A stretch of 44,550 bases of DNA from the NCBI GenBank assembly GCA_903893215.1, contig CAITLJ010000060.1, forward strand, positions 1 through 44,550, in the 5' to 3' direction. Source of the DNA: an uncultured Ferrovum sp. (GTDB taxonomy: Bacteria > Pseudomonadota > Gammaproteobacteria > Burkholderiales > Ferrovaceae). Positions within the stretch are counted from its first letter, which is position 1. Each line of letters starts with the position of its first letter. Positions 27,680 to 36,620 of this stretch are shown piece by piece. Made by a program: the position numbers and the translations under genes. Under the pieces are notes generated by a model. That model saw only the letters and a list, made by a program, of their open reading frames with translations, did no database searches and was not told where the DNA came from.

Positions 27680-27771
27680 ACCCATCAGGATGAACGCAAT
27701 TCGTGATCGCTGGTCGATCCAGGCATGTTGCGATCGTCCATTGCCCTGAACCTGCCGGAAATCCACCACAC

Positions 27772-29013
27772 ATGCCGCAAAATGACCCGCAATGGGGCCG
27801 CAAGGACCCCGAAGGTCCGCCGGATCTCGACGAAGTGCTGCGCCGACTCACCCGCTGGTTTCGCCAGTTGCTGCCGGCCCGCTGGCGCACTGCACGCTTT
27901 GGCGGTGCACCCGGCGGACCAGAACTGGGCCGCCTGGTGGCTGGTGGCCTGTTGCTGGTCAGCGTGCTCTGGCTGGCCACGGGTCTGTATATCGTGGATG
28001 CCGGTCATGCTGGCATGATCCTGCGCTTCGGTCGGCTGGTTGAAGTCACCCCACCCGGACCGCACTGGCATCTGCCCTGGCCGATTGAGGCGCAAGCCGA
28101 AGGCAGCCCGCTCAACGTGTCGCAGGTGCGCACTGTGGAAGTGGGGTACCGCAGCAACATCCGCTCCAAAGTGCCCGCCGAGTCGCTGATCCTGACCGAC
28201 GACGAGAACATCGTGGACGTGCAGTTTGCGGTGCAATACACCATCAAAGACCCCGAGGCCTTCTTGTTCAACAACCGCGCGCCGGACGATGCCGTGATGC
28301 AGGCGGCCGAAACCGCCATCCGCGAGGTGATTGGCCGTAACAAGATGGACTTCGTGCTGTACGAAGGCCGCGCCGAGATCGCCACCAATGCGGCCGTGCT
28401 GATGCAGAAGCTGCTCGACCGCTACAGTGCCGGCATCAGCGTGAGCAAGGTCAACATGCAGAACGCCCAGCCGCCCGAACAGGTGCAGGCGGCCTTCGAT
28501 GACGCCGTGAAGGCTGGGCAGGATCGCGAGCGCCAGAAGAATGAAGGGCAGGCCTATGCCAACGATGTGATCCCGCGCGCGCGCGGCGACGCCGCCCGCC
28601 TGATGGAAGAAGCCAACGGTTATGGTCAGCGGGTAGTGGCGCGTGCACAGGGCGATGCCAGTCGTTTCAAACAGATCTACGCCGAGTACCAGAAGGCCCC
28701 CGACGTCACCCGGCAGCGCCTGTATCTCGACATGATGCAGCAGGTGCTGGGCAGTACCACCAAAGTGGTCGCCGAACAAAAGCAGGGCAGCCTGCTCTAT
28801 CTGCCGCTGGACAAGCTGATCGCAGCCAACGGGGGCGAGGCCGCGGCAGGTGCGCCGCCTGCTGCGGCCTCGCCGTCGGCCGGCGGCGATGCCGCCCTGC
28901 GCGCGCCGGCTGCGCTGCCGTCTGCCGCAAGCGACACCGCGCCCGCGGACAACAGTGCCGACCGCAACAACCGTGATGCCTTCCGCAATCGTGACCGGGA
29001 GCAACGGCCATGA
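27772..29013 (+). CDS. hflK: FtsH protease modulator HflK
   Basis: The protein has 413 residues from ATG 27772. A longer frame from GTG 27703 adds 23 residues unlike the family. The Gly/Pro-rich N-terminus (PQNDPQWGRKDPEGPPDLDE) is followed by one membrane helix (GGLLLVSVLWLATGLYIV) and an SPFH/Band 7 domain (GHAGMILRFG, VQFAVQYTIKDPEAFLF). With HflC it forms a large membrane cage around FtsH. The C-terminal tail is Ala/Pro-rich. It overlaps hflC by 4 bases. Confidence 0.98.
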   Translation: MPQNDPQWGRKDPEGPPDLDEVLRRLTRWFRQLLPARWRTARFGGAPGGPELGRLVAGGLLLVSVLWLATGLYIVDAGHAGMILRFGRLVEVTPPGPHWHLPWPIEAQAEGSPLNVSQVRTVEVGYRSNIRSKVPAESLILTDDENIVDVQFAVQYTIKDPEAFLFNNRAPDDAVMQAAETAIREVIGRNKMDFVLYEGRAEIATNAAVLMQKLLDRYSAGISVSKVNMQNAQPPEQVQAAFDDAVKAGQDRERQKNEGQAYANDVIPRARGDAARLMEEANGYGQRVVARAQGDASRFKQIYAEYQKAPDVTRQRLYLDMMQQVLGSTTKVVAEQKQGSLLYLPLDKLIAANGGEAAAGAPPAAASPSAGGDAALRAPAALPSAASDTAPADNSADRNNRDAFRNRDREQRP

Positions 29014-29918
29014 ACCGCCAGCCTTTTGCCATCCTTCTTGCGCTGCTGGGCGTGCTTGTGTTGCTGGCCAGTTCGCTCTACACCGTCGAGCAGGGCCATT
29101 CCGCGCTGGTGTTCCAGCTGGGAGAAGTGGTCGCCACCCATACCAGTCCGGGCCTGTATCTGAAAGCGCCACTGGTGCAGAACGTGCGCTTCTTTGACGC
29201 GCGCATCCAGACCCTCGACGCGCGCGACCCGGAACGTTTCATCACCGCCGAGAAAAAGCCGGTGCTGGTGGATTACTTCGTCAAGTGGCGGATTGCCAAC
29301 GTCAAGCAGTTCTACGTCAGCGTTGGCGGGGACGAGCACCGTGCCGAAATCCGTCTGGTGCAGACTGTCAACGACGACTTGCGGGCCGAATTCGCCAAGC
29401 GCACCGTGCATGAGGCGGTGAGCGGCGAGCGCGAGCAGATCGTGGCCGCCATGCGTTCGCGCGCCGATAGTGACGCCCGCCAGATTGGCGTGGAAGTGCT
29501 CGACGTGCGCATCAAACGGGTCGACCTGACCCCGGAGGTGAGCGAGTCGGTGTACCGGCGGATGGAAGCCGAGCGCAAGCGCGTGGCCAACGGCATGCGC
29601 TCCACCGGCGCGGGTGATGCCGAGCAGATCAAGGCCGACGCCGACCGCCAGCGCGAAGTGATTCTGGCCGAAGCGTTCCGCGACGCCCAGAAGATCAAGG
29701 GCGAGGGCGATGCCAAGGCGTCGGCAATCTATGCCGAGGCCTATGGCCGCGACAGCGAGTTTTACGCCTTCTACCGCAGTCTCGAGTCCTACCAGGCGGG
29801 ACTGCATTCCAAGGGCGACCTGCTGGTGCTGGATCCCAATTCCGACTATTTCCGCTACTTCCGCAATGCGCCAGGCGCGGGTGGTGCGCGTGCGCCAAAG
29901 GCAGGAGCGCGCAAGTGA
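29010..29918 (+). CDS. hflC: FtsH protease modulator HflC
   Basis: The protein has 302 residues. An N-terminal membrane helix (AILLALLGVLVLLASSLYTV) is followed by an SPFH domain (GHSALVFQLGEVV, VDYFVKWRIANVKQFY, DVRIKRVDLTPEVSESVYRR). It is the partner of HflK in regulating FtsH. It overlaps hflK (ATGA) and hisZ (GTGA), so the three genes are probably translated together. Confidence 0.98.
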   Translation: MNRQPFAILLALLGVLVLLASSLYTVEQGHSALVFQLGEVVATHTSPGLYLKAPLVQNVRFFDARIQTLDARDPERFITAEKKPVLVDYFVKWRIANVKQFYVSVGGDEHRAEIRLVQTVNDDLRAEFAKRTVHEAVSGEREQIVAAMRSRADSDARQIGVEVLDVRIKRVDLTPEVSESVYRRMEAERKRVANGMRSTGAGDAEQIKADADRQREVILAEAFRDAQKIKGEGDAKASAIYAEAYGRDSEFYAFYRSLESYQAGLHSKGDLLVLDPNSDYFRYFRNAPGAGGARAPKAGARK

Positions 29919-31081
29919 ATCAGCGCTGGTTGCTGCCCGAGCAGCTCGAAGATCTGCTGCCCCGCGAAGCGTGGGCGCTGGAATCGGCGCGGCGCGCCTT
30001 GCTCGACCTGTTCTACAGCCGCGGCTATGAACTGGTGGCACCGCCAGCGCTCGAATACATGGAGAGCCTGCTGACCGGATCGGGCCAGGATGCCGACCTG
30101 ATCACCTTCAAGGTGGTGGATCAGCTCTCCGGACGGCTGCTTGGCCTGCGTGCCGACATCACGCCGCAGGTGGCGCGCATCGACGCGCATCGCCTGGACC
30201 GCTCTGGCGTCAGCCGCCTGAGTTATGCCGGCAACGTGTACCACGCCCTGGTGGCGGGGGCCGGTGCCTCGCGCGAGCCCTATCAGGTGGGAGCCGAGCT
30301 GTTCGGCCACCCTGGCATCGCTGCCGACTTTGAAGTCCAGTCCCTGCTGTTGCAGGCACTCGCCGAACTGGGGGTGGGTGATTTTGTGTTCGACCTTGGT
30401 CATGTCGGCATTTTCCGGGGACTCACCCAAGGCCTGCCCGCCGCCCTGGTTGACGACCTGCTGGTGGCCATGCGTGGCAAAAACATCCCGCGCATCGATG
30501 AACTGACGGCAGGTTTGTCCGGCGAGCTGCGCGCGGCATTGCGCGCCCTGCCACTGTTGTGTGGCGAGCTTGATGTGCTGACGCAGGCGCGTGCGGTGCT
30601 GCCGGCGCTACCCGAAGTGCATGCTGCGCTCGACCAGCTGGCGCAGGCCGCAAGCCGGCTTGCGCCGCATACCCGGCTGGAGATTGATCTGGCCGAGCTG
30701 CGTGGTTACACCTATCACAGCGGCATGGTGTTTGCCGTTTACGCGCCCGGCTTTCCGGGGGCGGTGGCCCGCGGCGGTCGCTATGACGCCATTGGCCTCG
30801 CCTTTGGCCGTGCCCGTCCGGCCACCGGTTTCAGCATCGACCTGCGCGACCTGCTTTCGGTGATGCCGGCGCCCGCCAGCGTCACGTGCGCCTGGCTGCC
30901 GCTCGATGTGACCCACCAGTTTGCGGAGGACGCGCTGGCGGTGCAGCTGGCGGCGCTGCGCGCGCAGGGGATGGTGGTGGTGGTCCAGCTGGATGCTGCC
31001 GACCAGTCGCCCGATCCGCGATGCACTCTGCAGCTGGTGGCGCAGCACGGCGCGCTGGTGGCGCAGGCGCTTACGCTCTAA
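29915..31081 (+). CDS. hisZ: ATP phosphoribosyltransferase regulatory subunit HisZ
   Basis: The protein has 388 residues from GTG 29915, overlapping the hflC stop. It is a HisRS catalytic-domain paralogue: LPREAWALESARRALLDLFY, LLGLRADITPQVARIDAHRL and ARGGRYDAIGLAFG. It lacks an anticodon-binding domain matching HisRS. HisZ combines with short-form HisG for the first step of histidine synthesis. The hflC-hisZ-purA order is typical of Betaproteobacteria. Confidence 0.96.
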   Translation: MNQRWLLPEQLEDLLPREAWALESARRALLDLFYSRGYELVAPPALEYMESLLTGSGQDADLITFKVVDQLSGRLLGLRADITPQVARIDAHRLDRSGVSRLSYAGNVYHALVAGAGASREPYQVGAELFGHPGIAADFEVQSLLLQALAELGVGDFVFDLGHVGIFRGLTQGLPAALVDDLLVAMRGKNIPRIDELTAGLSGELRAALRALPLLCGELDVLTQARAVLPALPEVHAALDQLAQAASRLAPHTRLEIDLAELRGYTYHSGMVFAVYAPGFPGAVARGGRYDAIGLAFGRARPATGFSIDLRDLLSVMPAPASVTCAWLPLDVTHQFAEDALAVQLAALRAQGMVVVVQLDAADQSPDPRCTLQLVAQHGALVAQALTL

Positions 31082-31107
31082 ACTGGGGGGTTGGCTGCGT
31101 CGGGTAA

Positions 31108-32532
<1,425 letters not shown>

Positions 32533-32607
32533 TTTGTGGCGGTGCGGGCCGCCATCATCATGCCGTTCGCTCAGATCTTGCGGGGCGCGATAGGGATGTT
32601 GGTGCCG

Positions 32608-33516
32608 TTATGCAGCCTCGGCCCGCGTGGGCAGGGGCAGCCCCGCTTCCTGCATGGCGCTGAGTGCTGACGTGCGCCAATCGTGACCACCCAGAAAGGC
32701 CTGGGTCTGCCGGGTGGCCAGCAATTGCAGGTCGGGTTGGTCCAGCAAGGTGGTGACGCGCCCGACCAGATCGTCGTAAGCGGCAAAGCAGATTCCGCTT
32801 GCTGACCAGTCGGCGTGCAGTGGCAGGCAGGATTGTTCTGAAACCATGGGAATCCCCAGTGCACATGGACGCAGTGCCCGGGCAATTTCAAAGATGCCGG
32901 TGTCGTAGGCATGCACGTTCAGGATCAGCCTGCAGTCCGCCATCGCCGAACTCAGGTTTTCGCCAAATCCCTGAATCTGTTTGACCCGCACGCCGCGTGC
33001 GCGCAGCGCATCCAGCACGCGTACCCGCCGCTCGGTGAGCGCACCGAAAAAGCCCACATCCTGCAGTGCGCCGGCGTTGGCACACGCCTGCGGGGGCTGC
33101 GCACAGGCGGCCAGTTCGGCGCAGGGCAGGACCGGAAATTCGCTGCATTTCTGGTCGGCACGTCGTTCCAGCAGCACAGCCAGATTGCGTGCGTTGTAAT
33201 CGAGCACCCGGTATTCGTGCAGGAAGTCCAGGTAAGCCGTGGTCACCAGTGGAGAATCGCTGGCCAGTTGCTCCATGTTGAAGATGCAGGTGAATTCGGG
33301 GCGACCCACCGCGCGCACAGCGGCAAGGTCGGGAAACAGCTGGGTTCCAGCCCCCCACAGGATGTTGTGCACGTCCGGATAGACCACATTGCAACTGGTG
33401 TGTACCCGATAGCCCGCCCGTTGCAGCAGGCTGCCGACTGCGATCAGCGTATCGTCGAAGAACAGAGGTCTGCCCTTTGGGTCGGGCTTGAGGGAGACCA
33501 GGTTCACTTGGGTCAT
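32608..33516 (-). CDS. Glycosyltransferase-like protein (GT-B type), last gene of the T1SS-glycosylation operon
   Basis: The protein has 302 residues from ATG 33516; an upstream extension to 33681 overlaps the preceding gene and is not family-like. No nucleotide-sugar signature is perfect. However, DVGFFGALTERRVRVLDALR and the segment ADCRLILNVHAYDTGIFEIA, followed by RPCALGIPMVSEQSC, resemble GT-B proteins with a CgeB/GT1-like C-terminal half. No signal peptide is seen. It starts 19 bases after the GT32-like gene and ends the operon. Its specific sugar or acceptor is unknown. Confidence 0.72.
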   Translation of the reverse strand: MTQVNLVSLKPDPKGRPLFFDDTLIAVGSLLQRAGYRVHTSCNVVYPDVHNILWGAGTQLFPDLAAVRAVGRPEFTCIFNMEQLASDSPLVTTAYLDFLHEYRVLDYNARNLAVLLERRADQKCSEFPVLPCAELAACAQPPQACANAGALQDVGFFGALTERRVRVLDALRARGVRVKQIQGFGENLSSAMADCRLILNVHAYDTGIFEIARALRPCALGIPMVSEQSCLPLHADWSASGICFAAYDDLVGRVTTLLDQPDLQLLATRQTQAFLGGHDWRTSALSAMQEAGLPLPTRAEAA

Positions 33517-33535
33517 GTCGGTCGGCCGGTCTGGT

Positions 33536-34216
33536 TCAGCGGTAACTGGTGAACGAGGGGGCAATGTCGGCGTGCAGGATATCCGCCGAATGCTGCCATG
33601 CCAGGGGATGGAACAGGTCGCCACCGACTGCGGTCCAGGCCAGCGGATACTGTGACACCGAGCCGTCGGTGAAGGATGCACCCAGGCGGTCCTGCGGATG
33701 GCGCGCCGGATGCTGCATCAGTTGCGGCAGGTGGGCATCGAGCAGCGCGTTGAGCTGCCCGAACCATGCTGTGGTGAAGGTGCTGCGCGGTTTGAAGATC
33801 ATGGCGCACACACCCACGATGCTGGAGAAATTGGCTTTCATCTCTTCTTCCAGCGCGCCCCCGACCTGGGCAATGCCATGCGGTCCCACTTCCGTATAGC
33901 CCAGCCCCTGCGCGGGTGAATGCTCCAGCAGGGCGAACAGCGGATTCCAGTTCTTGGCGGTGTGTTTCACATCGGCATACCCCCCGCCATACACGTGCAG
34001 CACGTAGCAGCGCAGGTAATCACACTGGTGCACGGCACTCAGGTACGGAAAGGCCGGATGAAACGGAAACTCTGGATGCACCCAGTACGCCAGCGTCTCG
34101 CGAGTCAGGTGCACGTTGGCGCAGCCCGTATTGCGGATCAGCGAAAGGAGCGCAGCCTCGCGGTCAGCCGACATCGGGCCCGGGCCCATCCAGCCAGAGA
34201 AAATCATCCGGTTCAT
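33536..34216 (-). CDS. GT32-like glycosyltransferase
   Basis: The protein has 226 residues. The segment AVHQCDYLRCYVLHVYGGGY (61-80) followed by ADVK matches the GT32 (Och1-like) donor-site region, normally written YGGxYxDxD. Here the second acidic position is Lys (D-V-K). WTAVGGDLFHPLAW near the end could hold the second conserved acidic/His pair. It overlaps the epimerase gene by 4 bases. It is probably a sugar transferase; the DVK variant may be a subfamily trait or may affect metal binding. Confidence 0.72.
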   Translation of the reverse strand: MNRMIFSGWMGPGPMSADREAALLSLIRNTGCANVHLTRETLAYWVHPEFPFHPAFPYLSAVHQCDYLRCYVLHVYGGGYADVKHTAKNWNPLFALLEHSPAQGLGYTEVGPHGIAQVGGALEEEMKANFSSIVGVCAMIFKPRSTFTTAWFGQLNALLDAHLPQLMQHPARHPQDRLGASFTDGSVSQYPLAWTAVGGDLFHPLAWQHSADILHADIAPSFTSYR

Positions 34217-35136
34217 CGCGGGTCCACCATCTGTTGCAGTCCGTCATTGAGTTCGATCGCGCAGCGCCAGCCGAACTCGCGTTCTGCCAGGGTGGCATCG
34301 AGGATGTTGCGCTTCACGTCAAACACACGCTCGGGCAGGTGATTCACCTGCAGCTGCGCGGCCAGGCTGGTATGGCGCAGCAGGTCGACCACCCGGGCAT
34401 TGTCTGTGCCAATCCCGGTACCCAGGTTGTAGGTGGCGCCAGCGCGACCCTGTTCCAGACACAGGCGCAGTCCGCGCACCAGATCGTCGATATGGACGTA
34501 GTCGCGCACCGTGCCGCGCTCGCCGTACATGGTCAGCGGTCGACCCGCGCGCGCCGCACCGATTGCGGCGCCAATGAAGCCCTGCGCGATCTGGCCGATC
34601 TGGTCCGCGCCATACGGATTGGCGGGGCGCGCAATCACCAGCGGCAGCCCGGCCATCTGATGGAAAAAAGTGCCGTATTTTTCCGTGAGAAGCTTCGAGA
34701 TGCCATAGGGCGAGATCGGATTGGTCGGGTGCGTCTCGTTCACCGTCAGGGTCTGCGATTGGCCGTACACCGTGCCACCAGATGACACCAGCAGGTAGCG
34801 CGCAAGGGTGTGCTGGCTGGCCAGTTGCAGCAGGTTGACCGAGGCTGGCAGGTTGGCGGTCACGTCGAAAAGCGGATCGTCAAAGCTGGTCTTGGGCACT
34901 GTGGCATAGGCCAGGTCGATCACATGCGTCACACCCGCCAGTGCCTTGAGCACGGAACTGCGCGACGAAGCGTCACCCTGCAGATATTCCACACCTGCGG
35001 GCAGCGGCGCGCGCGGCAACGCGGAACGTCCCATCACGCGCAGGGCCAGCCCGGGCCGGTGCGTGTGCAATTCGCGCGTGAGTGCCGTGCCGATGAAGCC
35101 GCTGCCGCCAACAATCAGAATGCGTTCAGGAGTCAT
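34213..35136 (-). CDS. NAD-dependent epimerase/dehydratase (extended SDR)
   Basis: The protein has 307 residues from ATG 35136. The coenzyme motif GGSGFIG is at 10-16. VSSGGTVYGQSQ precedes an intact catalytic YGISK (Y144, K148). ARPANPYG and GTVRDYVHIDDLVRGL are typical of UDP-glucose/GlcNAc 4-epimerase-like enzymes. It probably interconverts a nucleotide sugar used by the adjacent transferases. It is 7 bases from the GT2 gene upstream and overlaps the GT32-like gene downstream. Confidence 0.92.
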   Translation of the reverse strand: MTPERILIVGGSGFIGTALTRELHTHRPGLALRVMGRSALPRAPLPAGVEYLQGDASSRSSVLKALAGVTHVIDLAYATVPKTSFDDPLFDVTANLPASVNLLQLASQHTLARYLLVSSGGTVYGQSQTLTVNETHPTNPISPYGISKLLTEKYGTFFHQMAGLPLVIARPANPYGADQIGQIAQGFIGAAIGAARAGRPLTMYGERGTVRDYVHIDDLVRGLRLCLEQGRAGATYNLGTGIGTDNARVVDLLRHTSLAAQLQVNHLPERVFDVKRNILDATLAEREFGWRCAIELNDGLQQMVDPR

Positions 35137-35143
35137 TGTGGCC

Positions 35144-35959
35144 TCACAGGAAGTCGGCATGGATGGTCAGGCCCAGCAACTGCAGCCGGGCGGCCCGCTG
35201 CGTGCGGACCTCGGCCGAACTGGCCGGCCATTTGCGGTAGATCGACAGATAGTCGAGCACCACCGAATTGTCGCGGAACGATTGCATGGTGCGGCGCTCC
35301 GGATCGGCCGACAGGTGTACCACCGGACCGCAGATTGCGCGGTATTCGAACGGACAGCGGGTGTGTGCGGCCAGCAGGAAGTCCCAGTCTTCCAGACTGG
35401 CCAGGTTGCGGTCGAAGCGGGTGCTGCGCGCCACAGCGGCGGGCAGCGCTACCGCGTTGTTGGGGATGAAATTTGCCACTTCCAGCATGCCCGTCCGCCG
35501 GTCGGCCAGAGAGACGCGTTCGGCCGCCTGCATTTGCACCTCGTTGCCCGTGCGCTCTTCCACCAGTTGATGGTGATCAAAGTAGATCACCCGGTCGGCA
35601 GCAGCCGGCAGGGCGTCGGCCAGGGCGGCGATGGTTTCCGGCTGGTAGCTGTCATCGTCGTCCAGAAAAGTGATCCAGCGCCCGTCGGCCAGATCGATGC
35701 CCAGGTTGCGGGTGTCAGCCGGACCGCGCACGCCGGGCTTGACCAGCAGGATGTCCTGCGCGCGCAGGTAGTGCGCTGCCACCTGTTTTGTCGCCGCACT
35801 GGCTTCGTCAGCGCATAGCACAATCTGGAAATCGCCGCGGGTCTGGGCGCACAGCGAGCCGAGCGCACGCGCCAGGTAGGCGGGCCGGTCATGGGTGGTG
35901 ACGATCACCGAGAGCAGCGGCTGGCCGGGCAGGGGTTTGGTGGACGGGATGGAAGTCAT
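35144..35959 (-). CDS. Glycosyltransferase family 2 protein
   Basis: The protein has 271 residues from ATG 35959. An alternative start at 36004 would overlap the preceding gene. PLLSVIVTTHDRPAYLARAL is the GT-A opening. GVRGPADTRNLGIDLADG and ITFLDDDDSYQPE hold the DxD metal site, and LASLEDWDFLLAA the likely catalytic ED. It is a cytoplasmic inverting transferase by family. It lies 7 bases from both neighbours. Confidence 0.93.
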   Translation of the reverse strand: MTSIPSTKPLPGQPLLSVIVTTHDRPAYLARALGSLCAQTRGDFQIVLCADEASAATKQVAAHYLRAQDILLVKPGVRGPADTRNLGIDLADGRWITFLDDDDSYQPETIAALADALPAAADRVIYFDHHQLVEERTGNEVQMQAAERVSLADRRTGMLEVANFIPNNAVALPAAVARSTRFDRNLASLEDWDFLLAAHTRCPFEYRAICGPVVHLSADPERRTMQSFRDNSVVLDYLSIYRKWPASSAEVRTQRAARLQLLGLTIHADFL

Positions 35960-35966
35960 GGCGCGG

Positions 35967-36620
35967 TCAGAAATTGCGGGCAATGAAGATGTCGTGCTCG
36001 ACATGCCACATCAGGTCGTTGGTGCGAGCCCAATCCACCAGCAGGTCAAGGGTTGGAAATTCGGGGTAGTCGGCGTTGGCTGGATCAAAAAAGCGGACCC
36101 CATCCACCATCACCGCCACCTGACTGTACTGGCGCAGGTGGTGGCCGATTTCTGCCAGTTCCAGCAGGATCGATGGCACGTCGTCCTCCCCATCGCCGGG
36201 TTCGGCCGGCACCTCGGTGGTCCTCGCGATGGCAGCGGTGATGGCAGCGGCATGATGCCCGGCAAGCCAGAAATTCACATTGCCTACCAGTTGTGGCAAC
36301 AGCTTGGGCAGGGCTCGCAGGCTGTGGGCGTGGAACAGGCGCACCGGACTGCCCTCGGGAAAACGCGCCACGGCCTGCTGGAAGCGGTCACGGTTGCGCT
36401 CGATACCCACCACCAGGCGGCCCTGAGTGCTGAGCAGCAGCGTGGTGTCACCCGAGCCACTGGCGGTTTCCAGCCAGATGGCGTTGGCTGCGCCGTTACG
36501 CGCCCGCACGGCGTGCCGCACGGCATCGGGGCTGGGCGATGCATAGCCCTGGTTGTGCCAGGTGACGAACTGGTTGAACAGCAGAGTGGTGAGTTCGGTC
36601 ATCACGGCAGGGGCGGTCAT
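35967..36620 (-). CDS. Class I SAM-methyltransferase-like protein
   Basis: The protein has 217 residues from ATG 36620 (ATGA overlap with the outer-membrane factor gene); ATG 36602 is an alternative. ANAIWLETASGSGDTTLLLS, then QGRLVVGIERNRDRFQQAV, resembles motif I plus the acidic end of strand 2 of a Rossmann methyltransferase. The C-terminal YSQVAVMVDGVRFFDP fits a later strand. Catalytic residues were not pinned down. It may methylate a sugar or protein of the pathway. Confidence in the fold is moderate and in the function low. Confidence 0.6.
   Translation of the reverse strand: MTAPAVMTELTTLLFNQFVTWHNQGYASPSPDAVRHAVRARNGAANAIWLETASGSGDTTLLLSTQGRLVVGIERNRDRFQQAVARFPEGSPVRLFHAHSLRALPKLLPQLVGNVNFWLAGHHAAAITAAIARTTEVPAEPGDGEDDVPSILLELAEIGHHLRQYSQVAVMVDGVRFFDPANADYPEFPTLDLLVDWARTNDLMWHVEHDIFIARNF

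Noticed and set aside
27703-27771. Upstream extension of hflK from GTG 27703
   Set aside because: The extra 23 residues do not match the HflK N-terminus, which begins at ATG 27772.
32537-32554. Terminator after purA
   Set aside because: A 6-bp GC stem is present but without a U-run or extended arms; too weak to call.
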